Shown here: piece after piece, positions 39,521 to 48,608 of the stretch | How the letters are laid out: each line of letters begins with the position of its first letter | How positions within the stretch are numbered: position 1 is the stretch's first letter | Assembly (NCBI GenBank): GCA_945983355.1 | Contig: CAMFSU010000010.1 | Location: forward strand, 1 to 64,000 | Source of the DNA: an uncultured Clostridia bacterium | GTDB taxonomy: Bacteria; Bacillota; Clostridia; Oscillospirales; Acutalibacteraceae | DNA: 64,000 nucleotides | Direction of reading: 5' to 3' | Program-made: the position numbers and the translations under genes | Notes under the pieces: generated by a model | Databases searched by the model: none | The model's input: only the letters and a program-made list of their open reading frames with translations | Told to the model about the DNA's origin: nothing

Positions 39521-40462
39521 TTAAAAATCGACACTGTTGATAATTTCCTTAAGGCAATCAGCACTATGGTGTAATGCCTTGATTTCTTCTTCGTTAAGGG
39601 GTAAAAGCACCTTACTGTGAGCACCCTTGTTACCAACAACATTAAGTAAGCTTAGACAAACATCGTCGATACCGTATTCACCGTGAAGCATAGTGGAAAC
39701 GGTCATTGTGGTATCAATACCACTGAGTAAGCACTTACAAATATGACAAACCGACATTGAAACCGCATAGAAGGTTGCGCCCTTTCTTTGAATAACGCGC
39801 GCACCCGACTTGCGAACATAATTCTCAACCTCTTCGCAGTCGAATTCGGGATAATCATTTGAATTTTGTAAAGCGTTTCTGTAATCTTCAATCGGAACAT
39901 TAGAGATGTTGGCAATAGACCACGGAACAAAAGCAGAGTCGCCGTGCTCGCCCAAAACATAAGCGTGTACATTTTTTTGATTAACATCGTAATATTCAGA
40001 AACGCGAGCGCGTAAACGAGCGGTATCCAAAATAGTACCCGAGCCAATAATTCTTTCTTCAGGAATGCCTGAAATTTTGTGGAAAACATAGGTAAGTACA
40101 TCAACAGGATTACTTACAATTATGTATGTAGCATTAGGTGCGTGCGGAACAACCTCTTTTGCAACCTGCTTCAACACATTTACATTTGTTTGTGCCAAAT
40201 CAAGTCTTGACTGACCGGGCTTTCTTGGTAAACCGCAGGTGATAACAATAATGTCAGAATCCTTTGCATCAGCATAAGAACCGGCATAGATGTTAGCAGG
40301 ATTGCAGAAAGGTACACCCTGTCTGATATCCAACGCTTCACCCAAGGATTTTTCCTGATTAATGTCAATCATAACGATCTCAGATGCAATACCCATAACA
40401 GTTAATGTGTAAGAGATTGTCGAACCAACACTACCCGAGCCGATTACAGTAATTTTATTCAT
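39521..40462 (-). CDS. L-lactate/malate dehydrogenase family protein (LDH-like backbone, Arg at the specificity position)
   Basis: GSGSVGSTISYTL, GLPRKPGQSRLDLAQTN, VSNPVDVLTYV, LGEHGDSAFVPWS. Confidence 0.92.
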   Translation of the reverse strand: MNKITVIGSGSVGSTISYTLTVMGIASEIVMIDINQEKSLGEALDIRQGVPFCNPANIYAGSYADAKDSDIIVITCGLPRKPGQSRLDLAQTNVNVLKQVAKEVVPHAPNATYIIVSNPVDVLTYVFHKISGIPEERIIGSGTILDTARLRARVSEYYDVNQKNVHAYVLGEHGDSAFVPWSIANISNVPIEDYRNALQNSNDYPEFDCEEVENYVRKSGARVIQRKGATFYAVSMSVCHICKCLLSGIDTTMTVSTMLHGEYGIDDVCLSLLNVVGNKGAHSKVLLPLNEEEIKALHHSADCLKEIINSVDF

Positions 40463-40486
40463 AATAATTCCCCTTTTTATAATTTC

Positions 40487-41914
40487 TTATTTTAAAACAG
40501 CAACTGCGTCGCTGATTGTTTTTTCCAATGCTTCTCTTGCGTATTTATCAACTTCTGCTTTGTTCTTTTCGCCGTGTGTAAGACATCCCGCACCGCCGAT
40601 GCAACCGCCAACACAGGCCATGCCTTCAATAAAGTTAGCATCAAGAACATTCTTGCTCTTTTTAAGAAGGGCTACGCGGCACTCCTCAATACCGTCACAA
40701 GAAATCGCCTTTAAATCAAAATCAATATTTTGCTCTTTAAGACCTTGCTTAACCGCATCGGTAAGACCACCGCTTCGAGCAAAAATTCTGCCAAAATATG
40801 ATGCGTTTTCAAGCACATCCTCCGAAAGAGTTGTAATATCCATATCCTTGCTATCGAAAAGTGCTTGAAGTTCCTCAAAGGTCATAACTGAATCAATATA
40901 CGGCTTAACGCTTTCAAGCTTTGCTTCCGCCTTTTTAGCAGTGCAAGGGCCAATAAAGACAACCTTTGCATTTTTGTCGGTGCTCTTAATATATTTTGCA
41001 AGTGTAGCCATTGGTGAAAGATTATGCGACACAAACGGCTTCATATCAGGAAATGTCGATTCTATATACTGCACAAATGCAGGACAGCAGGAGCTTGTTA
41101 AAAAGCCCTTTTCGGCAAGCTCCTTTGATTCGGCCTGTGCCACCATATCAGCGCCGAGTGCAGCTTCAATTACAGTATAAAAGCCAAGTTCTTTAAGCCC
41201 GGTAATAACCTGCCCCCATTTTGCATAAACAAACTGGGTAGAAATTGAAGGTGCTACCATAGCGTAAACCTTGTATTTTTTGTTGTTTTCGCTTTTTTTA
41301 ATGATATCAATAACATCTAAAATATAAGATTTATCGGTTATTGCACCAAATGGACATTGATATACACAAGCGCCGCACTGAATACATTTTTCATTGTCAA
41401 TTGCTGCAGCGTTATTGTCTTTAATAGAAATTGCCTTTACCTTACAAGCAATTTGGCAGGGACGCTTGCGATTGATAATTGCGGCATAAGGGCAAACCTT
41501 TGCACAAAGGCCGCATTCAACACATTTTGATTTATCAATATGCGCCACATGGTTGTGGTCAAAGGAGATTGCTCCTCTTTTACAAACATCTTCACAACGG
41601 TGTGCCAAACAGCCGCGGCAAGAGGCAGTAACCTCATAACCTGCCGCAGGGCATTCGTCACAAGCAATGTCGATAACCTCAACAACATTTGGGTTCTCTT
41701 TATTGCCACCCATTGCAATTTTAACGCGTTTGCCTAAAATTGCGCGTTCCTTATAAACACAGCAACGCATTGTTGGTGTTTTACCGGGTACAATCATTTC
41801 GGGAATGTTCAGCACATTATCAAGCAATGTGTCATTCCAAGCATGTCGTGCAACCTCTCGAAGTACCTTATACTTTAAATACTGTACCTTGGTATCAAAC
41901 TTTCTTATTCCCAT
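40487..41914 (-). CDS. [FeFe] hydrogenase, monomeric group-B-like
   Basis: H-cluster motifs TSSCCPAFVQYIE, GPCTAKKAEA, EGMACVGGCIGGAG; N-terminal ferredoxin clusters. Confidence 0.88.
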   Translation of the reverse strand: MGIRKFDTKVQYLKYKVLREVARHAWNDTLLDNVLNIPEMIVPGKTPTMRCCVYKERAILGKRVKIAMGGNKENPNVVEVIDIACDECPAAGYEVTASCRGCLAHRCEDVCKRGAISFDHNHVAHIDKSKCVECGLCAKVCPYAAIINRKRPCQIACKVKAISIKDNNAAAIDNEKCIQCGACVYQCPFGAITDKSYILDVIDIIKKSENNKKYKVYAMVAPSISTQFVYAKWGQVITGLKELGFYTVIEAALGADMVAQAESKELAEKGFLTSSCCPAFVQYIESTFPDMKPFVSHNLSPMATLAKYIKSTDKNAKVVFIGPCTAKKAEAKLESVKPYIDSVMTFEELQALFDSKDMDITTLSEDVLENASYFGRIFARSGGLTDAVKQGLKEQNIDFDLKAISCDGIEECRVALLKKSKNVLDANFIEGMACVGGCIGGAGCLTHGEKNKAEVDKYAREALEKTISDAVAVLK

Positions 41915-41937
41915 TAAATTCTCCCAAACTTTATATA

Positions 41938-42585
41938 TTACCCTTCAATATCAACAATTCTATAAGAATAGCCCAAGCGATTTCTTAAATGTGCTAAGGA
42001 TAGTGCCAAATTTTCATTTTGAAGCAGGACACCTTCGGGCACCTGTAATTTACAGGGGGCAAAGTTCCAAATAGCAGTTATTCCGCTTTTTACCATTTGG
42101 TCACACACCTGTTGGGCCGAGCCCTCTCCCACTGTTATAATACCAATGTGTATTTCCTGTTCTTTACAAAAATCGTCAAACTGATTCATTGGTAAAATAA
42201 CAGTTTCAGCATCAAGATTTAAAACCTTATCATTTGAATCAAAGGCGGCGGTGATTTTAACACCAAAATGCCGAAAGCCATCATACTGTAAAAGTGCCCT
42301 ACCAAGTCGACCGGCACCTACCAACACCGCATTGGTTAATTTATTATAGCCAAGGCAATCTTCAAGCTGCTCAATAAGCACTTCGGTTTCATACCCAATC
42401 CGAGGTCTTCCTGCACCGCTTACCATTGCTAAATCTTTCCTTACTTGAACTTCACCGAGATTTAACGCTTTTGAAATGGTGGTCGCGGATATAAACGGAA
42501 CATTTTCCGGGGACAATTCTTTAAGGTAATTCAGATATCTTGGTACTCTGCCCAAGGTGGCTTTTGATATTGAACTTTTCTCCAT
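41938..42585 (-). CDS. rex: Redox-sensing transcriptional repressor Rex
   Basis: ISKATLGRVPRYLNYLKEL, VRKDLAMVSGAGRPRIGYE, AVLVGAGRLGRALLQYDGF, IWNFAPCKLQVPEGVLLQNENLALSLAHLR. Confidence 0.96.
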   Translation of the reverse strand: MEKSSISKATLGRVPRYLNYLKELSPENVPFISATTISKALNLGEVQVRKDLAMVSGAGRPRIGYETEVLIEQLEDCLGYNKLTNAVLVGAGRLGRALLQYDGFRHFGVKITAAFDSNDKVLNLDAETVILPMNQFDDFCKEQEIHIGIITVGEGSAQQVCDQMVKSGITAIWNFAPCKLQVPEGVLLQNENLALSLAHLRNRLGYSYRIVDIEG

Positions 42586-42644
42586 CCGTATTCCCTCCTT
42601 AAAATATGTCTCAAACCGCTTGGTTATTGAGTTTTAAAAATCAG

Positions 42645-42675
42645 TATCGATATTATCGATATAATCCTTATCGAT
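42645..42675. promoter_or_regulatory. Triple TATCGAT repeat in the rex leader, candidate operator
   Basis: TATCGAT at 42645, 42654 and 42669; first two form ATCGAT-ATT-ATCGAT. Confidence 0.5.
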
Positions 42676-42715
42676 TTACAAGACTATAAAACCCCATAAT
42701 ATTTTCATTTTACTT

Positions 42716-42744
42716 ATTATAGCATTTTGCACCCTTAAAATCAA
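42716..42744 (-). promoter_or_regulatory. Candidate promoter of the rex locus
   Basis: TTGATT-N17-TATAAT on minus strand. Confidence 0.7.
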
Positions 42745-42814
42745 CAGTTGTAAGGCGATATTTTTACAAATTTCGATTATTTTATTAAAATACACAAAAC
42801 CTTGTAAAAATAAA

Positions 42815-42847
42815 AAAATAATTGCCACAAAAGTGACAATTATTTTT
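42815..42847 (-). terminator. Terminator of the radical SAM operon
   Basis: AATAATTGTCACttttGTGGCAATTATTTTTTT on minus strand. Confidence 0.8.
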
Positions 42848-42854
42848 AAAATTT

Positions 42855-43490
42855 TTAGCAAAACGCTTCTAAATTTTTATTATAAATCATTGTGCGGGTA
42901 ACTTCGTAATAAATCGGCTCTATACCGCAAAAATCAAAAAATGCGGTCATTACAAGTGATGGGTTAAGATTATTCTCATTTCCCGCTGACAAAATTAAAG
43001 TTAATTTGTTATCCTTAATTTCCGCCTTTTTAATAAGTGGGGCGATATCTATATCCTTTACCCCACCCTTTTTAGTCTTTTTAGCGCAAATTATTGACTC
43101 TTGTGCCAAAAACTCATTCAACTTTTCGGTGTTAATTTCATCAAAAAGCAATTCAAATTCGGCAAAGGCAATTTCCTTTGTATGCATTACCGATTCAGTC
43201 GCCTTTAAAAAGTGAATGTCGGGGGTTGAAACCGCATTTAAATCATCTATAAGCTGTGAAAGTGAATAATTATCATCAGTAATTTTTACATCCACAATCT
43301 CGTAAAGCCCAACATAGCCAAGAGATAACGGCACGGCAAAATTCATATAAGCGTGTTGATTAAAGCCCTCGGTAAACCAAACGGGAATTTTGGCCTTTGC
43401 AATAAGTCGGGACATAAAGCGGTTCATATCGAGGTGAGAAACAAACTTCATTCTTCCCTTTTTTTCGTAGAAAATTCTAACGCTTCTCAT
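42855..43490 (-). CDS. TIGR03936/DUF2344 radical SAM-associated protein
   Basis: VRIFYEKKGRMKFVSHLDMNRFMSRLIAKAKIPVWFTEGFNQHAYMNFAVPLSLG. Confidence 0.9.
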   Translation of the reverse strand: MRSVRIFYEKKGRMKFVSHLDMNRFMSRLIAKAKIPVWFTEGFNQHAYMNFAVPLSLGYVGLYEIVDVKITDDNYSLSQLIDDLNAVSTPDIHFLKATESVMHTKEIAFAEFELLFDEINTEKLNEFLAQESIICAKKTKKGGVKDIDIAPLIKKAEIKDNKLTLILSAGNENNLNPSLVMTAFFDFCGIEPIYYEVTRTMIYNKNLEAFC

Positions 43491-45321
43491 AGCAAACACC
43501 CTCCCCATAGCAATTTGCCCCGCAAGCCGAGCATTTTTCACGGCAGTTGGGTGTGGTTTTGCCTAATACGGCAGTTTTATGCTCGCGCACCAAAAAGTCC
43601 TTGGAAACGGCATAATCAAGGTGGTCCCAAGGGTTAATTTCATCATAGCTGCGAAGTCTGCCCGAATAAAAATCGGGGTTTACACCACATTCCTCAAATG
43701 CCTCGTTCCACTTATCCAAATCAAAGCATTCGTTCCAGCTGTCAAATTTGCAACCTTTTTTAAACGCAGTATAAAGCACATCACAAAGTCGACGATCACC
43801 CTTGGCAAAGGCACCCTCTAAAAAGCTTGTTGAAGAATCGTGCATGCTTAAATCTATTTTACGGGTGGTTATACAGCTCTTTAAAAATGCCTGTTTTCTC
43901 TCCATTTCGGCCTTGCTGATTTGTGGCTCAAACTGGAAAGGTGTAAAGGGCTTTGGCACGAAAACTGCAACACTCATTGAAACTGAAACCGACTTGCCCT
44001 TTGGTTTGTTTGGCATATTGTAATACATATCGACAATCTTTTGACCCAAATCGGCAATACCCTTTAAATCCTCATCCGTTTCGGTGGGAAGGCCCATCAT
44101 AAAGTAAAGCTTTACTGCGGTATGGCCACCCTCGAAAGCGATTTTACAGGTGGATAAAATTTCCTCTTCGGTGACATTTTTATTTATAACATCACGAAGT
44201 CGCTGTGTGCCCGCCTCGGGCGCAAAGGTAAGACCGCTTTTTCTAATGTGGCTTATTTTTTGCAAAAGCTCTTCTGAAAAATTGTCAATTCGAAGTGACG
44301 GCAAAGCCAAGCTTATGTGGTTTTGCTGTGTCCAGTCAAGCATTTCGTTTAAAAGTGGCTCTAATTCCGTATAGTCACTACTGCTGAGTGATGAAATTGA
44401 AATTTCATCATAGCCGGTATTTTCGCAAAGGCATTTTGCTTGGCGGTTTATAACATCGGCCGATTTTTCACGAACAGGGCGGTAAATAAAGCCCGCCTGA
44501 CAAAAACGGCAACCACGAATACAGCCCCTAAAAATCTCCTGAACTGCTCTGTCGTGCACAATTTGGATAAAGGGCACAACAAAATTTTCGGGGTAAAATG
44601 CGTTGTTTAAATCCTTAATAATGCGCTTTTTAACGGTTTTTGGTGCACCGTTTTGGGCGGTAATTTCCTTAATTGTGCCGTCATCATTATAAGAAATATC
44701 ATAAAGTGACGGTACATAAACCCCCTCTATTTTAGCGGCTTCACGCAAAAATTCCGGCTTACTGCTACCCATTTTTTTGTGCTTTTTATAAAGGTCGATA
44801 ACCTCTAAATCAACCTCTTCACCCTCGCCCAAAAAGAAAATATCAACAAAGTCAGCAAGTGGCTCGGGATTGCAAGCACAGGGTCCGCCCGCAACAACCA
44901 ATGGCGATAGCTCCTTGCGGTCAGCACTTTTTAAAGGCACACCTGCAAGGTCTAACATATTAAGCACATTTGTGTATGACATTTCGTACTGTAAGGTGAA
45001 GCCGATAAAGTCAAAATCTTTAATGGGGTCACGGCTTTCAAGTGCGAAAAGAGGTATGTTATTTTGGCGCATTACCTCTTCAAAATTAAGCCAAGGGGCA
45101 AAAACACGCTCACACCAAATATCATCCCTTTGGTTAAACTGTGAATAGAGTATTTTCATACCCAAATGTGACATGCCAATTTCGTAAGTATCAGGAAAGC
45201 AAAAGGCGAACCTAACATCAACGCTATGCTTGTCCTTTATAACGCTGTTAATTTCGCCGCCCGAGTAGCGACCCGGTTTTTGCACCGAAAGTAACAGTCT
45301 TTCAAAGTCCTTATTATTCAT
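43477..45321 (-). CDS. TIGR03960-type B12-binding radical SAM protein
   Basis: PGRYSGGEINSVIKD, EIFRGCIRGCRFCQAGFIYRPVREKSAD, FAPEAGTQRLRDVINKN. Confidence 0.92.
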   Translation of the reverse strand: MNNKDFERLLLSVQKPGRYSGGEINSVIKDKHSVDVRFAFCFPDTYEIGMSHLGMKILYSQFNQRDDIWCERVFAPWLNFEEVMRQNNIPLFALESRDPIKDFDFIGFTLQYEMSYTNVLNMLDLAGVPLKSADRKELSPLVVAGGPCACNPEPLADFVDIFFLGEGEEVDLEVIDLYKKHKKMGSSKPEFLREAAKIEGVYVPSLYDISYNDDGTIKEITAQNGAPKTVKKRIIKDLNNAFYPENFVVPFIQIVHDRAVQEIFRGCIRGCRFCQAGFIYRPVREKSADVINRQAKCLCENTGYDEISISSLSSSDYTELEPLLNEMLDWTQQNHISLALPSLRIDNFSEELLQKISHIRKSGLTFAPEAGTQRLRDVINKNVTEEEILSTCKIAFEGGHTAVKLYFMMGLPTETDEDLKGIADLGQKIVDMYYNMPNKPKGKSVSVSMSVAVFVPKPFTPFQFEPQISKAEMERKQAFLKSCITTRKIDLSMHDSSTSFLEGAFAKGDRRLCDVLYTAFKKGCKFDSWNECFDLDKWNEAFEECGVNPDFYSGRLRSYDEINPWDHLDYAVSKDFLVREHKTAVLGKTTPNCREKCSACGANCYGEGVCYEKR

Positions 45322-45387
45322 TAAATCTTCTCCAAAAAAATTATACATATATAATACAATAAATTTAATATTCTTTCAACCTTTTAT

Positions 45388-45981
45388 TCAAGTTTTCATT
45401 AACCCCATTATTAAAAGATAAATACCTACAATATATATAGAAAGGTTTAGGCGATAACGAAAGGTTAGGGTAACCGCCACAAAAATTACTATAACCGCTA
45501 ACGAAAGGGTGATTATTTTCATAATGACCGTCGCTTTGTTGGGCCCTTTAAATTTGCAAAACACCGCGTATAAAACAGTGCCCCCGTCAAGCCCCTTTAC
45601 AGGCAGTAAGTTAAACACGCCGTATATTAAATTTAACACCGCATAATAAAGCACCGCCATATTGCCGAAAGCCGCATAATTAAAGTAAAGGCAAAGACAA
45701 AGAATTAGGTTTGCCACAGGGCCCGAAAGCGCTATTAAAATGTCGTTTTTATACTGAAATGAAAACCGCGAATTTATCTGAATTGATGCGGGTATAAGCC
45801 GAACCGATTTTGGCGCACAGTCAAGCACCCACATTGTAAAAAGATGAGCAAGCTCGTGCAACATAACCGCAAAAAGTGAAGGCAGCATAAGGCCTGTACG
45901 GTCGGTGGCAAGCATTAAGGTTATAGCCGCCATAAAGAAAAAAGATATGTAAATTTGTGTGCCCAAAACCTTAAACTTCAC
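45388..45981 (-). CDS. M50 family metallopeptidase, SpoIVFB-like
   Basis: HELAH zinc motif and NLLPVKGLDGG. Confidence 0.85.
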   Translation of the reverse strand: MKFKVLGTQIYISFFFMAAITLMLATDRTGLMLPSLFAVMLHELAHLFTMWVLDCAPKSVRLIPASIQINSRFSFQYKNDILIALSGPVANLILCLCLYFNYAAFGNMAVLYYAVLNLIYGVFNLLPVKGLDGGTVLYAVFCKFKGPNKATVIMKIITLSLAVIVIFVAVTLTFRYRLNLSIYIVGIYLLIMGLMKT

Positions 45982-46156
45982 CCTTTAACACCTCGTTTAT
46001 ATCAGTATCTGAAAGAACGCTTTCAATATAAAAATTGCTTACCTTTTTATAGGTTTTCTTAAAACAAAATTTAAGTGTTGCCACCGTTAAAATTATAAGC
46101 AAAACCGCTACACCCTCGGCAATTATTGCCTTTGTGTACATATCCCAAAACTTCAT
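45971..46156 (-). CDS. Small single-TM protein
   Basis: Overlaps start of the M50 gene; one TM helix (IIAEGVAVLLIILTVATLKFCF). Confidence 0.55.
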   Translation of the reverse strand: MKFWDMYTKAIIAEGVAVLLIILTVATLKFCFKKTYKKVSNFYIESVLSDTDINEVLKGEV

Positions 46157-46229
46157 TTTTAAATCTCCTTGTGAATTATGAAATTTTATGTTATACTATT
46201 ACAAGTATAGAATTTTTGGGGGTGAAATT

Positions 46230-48098
46230 ATGCCTTTTTTACCAATAACTAAAAAAGAAATGAACGATTACGGCTGGCAACAGCCCGATTTTATTATTGT
46301 AACGGGTGACGCTTATGTTGACCATCCATCCTTTGGTACGGCTATAATTTCACGCGTGCTCGAGCATAACGGTTATAAGGTGTGTATTATTCCCCAACCA
46401 AGAAGCGACAGCGATTACACCCGTTTTGGTGTACCCCGCCTTGCCTTTTTGGTTAACGGCGGCAATATTGATTCTATGGTGGCGCATTACACCGCCGCTA
46501 AAAAACGCCGCAGTGATGACAGCTATACCCCCGGCGGAAAGGCAGGGGCACGACCCGACCGTGCAACCATTGTTTACTGCAAAAAAATTCGTGAAATTTA
46601 TGGCGATGTTGCCATTGCAATAGGCGGTGTTGAGGCATCGCTTCGCCGTTTTGCCCATTATGATTATTGGGACGACCGTGTGCGCCCCTCAATTTTAATT
46701 GATTCAACCGCCGACCTTTTAATGTACGGTATGGGTGAAAAGCATATCGTAGAAATTGCAAACCGCCTAAACAGCGGTGAAAAAATTAGCGAACTTAAAG
46801 ATATTTTAGGCACCTGCTATAAGGTGAAAACCACCGACTTTTCGCACATTTCTTCAAGCCGTGAATGTCCCTCCTTTGAAATGGTAAGGGAAAACACCGA
46901 AAACGGCAAAAAGCAATATGCCATTTCCTGCAAAATTCAGCAGGATGAAATGGATGCCGTAAGGGGCAAAACCCTTATTCAAAAGCACGGGGATTATATT
47001 TTGGTGCAAAACCCACCAATGCCACCCCTAAATGAAGCAGAAATGGATGAGGTTTATTCCCTACCCTTTATGAGAAATTATCACCCATCTTATGAAAAAA
47101 TGGGCGGTGTACCCGCTATAAGCGAGGTTAAATTTTCCATAATCCACAACCGTGGTTGCTTTGGTAACTGCAACTTTTGCTCACTTGCATTTCACCAAGG
47201 CAGAGTGGTAACCTCTCGAAGCCACGCTTCCGTTATAAATGAAGCGAAAAAAATCACCCAAATGGATGATTTTAAGGGATATATTCACGATGTTGGCGGT
47301 CCAACTGCCAATTTTAGAAAGCCCGCTTGCAAAGGTCAACTTAAAAATGGCGCTTGTGTAGACAAAAAGTGTTTAGCCCCCACAATGTGTCCCGCAGTTG
47401 AAGTTGACCACAGCGATTATTTACAGCTTTTGCGTGACCTTCGCCGTTTGCCCAAGGTTAAAAAGGTGTTTATTCGTTCGGGCATTAGGTTTGATTATCT
47501 TATTGCCGACAAGGATGATGAATTTTTTAAAGAGCTTATAAACCACCATGTAAGCGGTCAGCTTAAGGTTGCGCCCGAGCATTGCTCGAACAATGTTTTA
47601 AAATATATGGGAAAGCCACCGATAGAGGTTTATAACAAATTCGAAAAGCGTTTTTATGAGCTGACAAAGTCGGTTGGCAAGCAGCAATATTTGGTGCCTT
47701 ATTTAATGTCGTCCCACCCGGGAAGTAGTATGAAGGACGCCATTGAGCTTTCGGTGTTTTTAAAGAAAAACAACCTTCACCCCGAACAAGTGCAGGACTT
47801 TTATCCCACCCCCGGCACAGTTTCAACTTGTATGTTTTACACCTCGCTTGACCCCAACACCCTAAAACCCGTATATGTGCCGAAAACACCAAAGGAAAAG
47901 GCCGAGCAACGTGCCCTTTTACAATATTTTAAGCCCGAAAACCGACAATTAGTGTTATCAGCTTTAAAGAAAAACGGCAGGTTTGACCTTATTGGTACGG
48001 GTAAAAACTGTCTTGTAGCACCTGATAAAAACGAAAAAACCGTAAATCTTAAAAAGAAAAAAACTATAAGAAATATTCATAAAAAGAAAAAGAAATAA
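46230..48098 (+). CDS. YgiQ family radical SAM protein
   Basis: [81 protein letters not shown]. Confidence 0.95.
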   Translation: MPFLPITKKEMNDYGWQQPDFIIVTGDAYVDHPSFGTAIISRVLEHNGYKVCIIPQPRSDSDYTRFGVPRLAFLVNGGNIDSMVAHYTAAKKRRSDDSYTPGGKAGARPDRATIVYCKKIREIYGDVAIAIGGVEASLRRFAHYDYWDDRVRPSILIDSTADLLMYGMGEKHIVEIANRLNSGEKISELKDILGTCYKVKTTDFSHISSSRECPSFEMVRENTENGKKQYAISCKIQQDEMDAVRGKTLIQKHGDYILVQNPPMPPLNEAEMDEVYSLPFMRNYHPSYEKMGGVPAISEVKFSIIHNRGCFGNCNFCSLAFHQGRVVTSRSHASVINEAKKITQMDDFKGYIHDVGGPTANFRKPACKGQLKNGACVDKKCLAPTMCPAVEVDHSDYLQLLRDLRRLPKVKKVFIRSGIRFDYLIADKDDEFFKELINHHVSGQLKVAPEHCSNNVLKYMGKPPIEVYNKFEKRFYELTKSVGKQQYLVPYLMSSHPGSSMKDAIELSVFLKKNNLHPEQVQDFYPTPGTVSTCMFYTSLDPNTLKPVYVPKTPKEKAEQRALLQYFKPENRQLVLSALKKNGRFDLIGTGKNCLVAPDKNEKTVNLKKKKTIRNIHKKKKK

Positions 48099-48099
48099 A

Positions 48100-48132
48100 A
48101 AAATCTCATTCCGCTTGCGGAATGAGATTTTT
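48100..48132. terminator. Bidirectional terminator after the ygiQ-like gene
   Basis: AAATCTCATTCCGcttGCGGAATGAGATTTTT. Confidence 0.9.
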
Positions 48133-48142
48133 AATTTTGTTT

Positions 48143-48592
48143 TTAGAACCAACCTAAATCATCTTTAAAGCCGTTGTTTTCTTCTTTATCGGAAACTACA
48201 TCATCATTTTTGTTTGATGAAGAGTTGCCGGAAGAAGTGTTGGAAGAATTTTCTTCGTTCTTATTATCATCGGGCTTTGAATTTTCGGTATCGTTCTTAT
48301 CGGAAGAGGTTTCGTTTTTGCTTGACTCATCCTTGTCGGTTGAAGAATTATTGGAGGTATTGTTTTTATCACTTTCATCCTTGGAGGTGGTGTCAGTTTT
48401 ATCACTTTCAATACCAAGCAATTCATCAACGGTGATTTCGTCTTCTTCAACCTCGCCGTCGCTGTTGATTATGCTGTCGGACGGTAAGCCAACCGGTTCA
48501 TCATATTGGCCCTTTTTCTTTTTGCAACCAACTGTAAGTAAAAGACAGGCAATTACCAAAACAACAGTTGCAACTTTAAATATCATTTTCAT
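48143..48592 (-). CDS. Low-complexity (S/N/D/K/E-rich) lipoprotein
   Basis: Lipobox VACLLLTVGCKKKK, then ~85 aa disordered tail ending DLGWF. Confidence 0.7.
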   Translation of the reverse strand: MKMIFKVATVVLVIACLLLTVGCKKKKGQYDEPVGLPSDSIINSDGEVEEDEITVDELLGIESDKTDTTSKDESDKNNTSNNSSTDKDESSKNETSSDKNDTENSKPDDNKNEENSSNTSSGNSSSNKNDDVVSDKEENNGFKDDLGWF

Positions 48593-48608
48593 AAGGTTTT
48601 ATCCTTTA

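Noticed and set aside
28028-42585. Methanogen or sulfate-reducer origin suggested by hdrABC/mvhD
   Set aside because: No mcr, dsr or hydrogenase MvhAG genes; Rex, T-boxes and SpoIIID point to Clostridia.
42645-42675. Three TATCGAT units considered as a CRISPR or tandem-repeat array
   Set aside because: Too short and irregularly spaced (9 and 15 bp); more like a regulatory site.
42676-42861. 61-aa minus-strand ORF upstream of rex
   Set aside because: AT-rich, spans a terminator and the rex promoter, no credible RBS.
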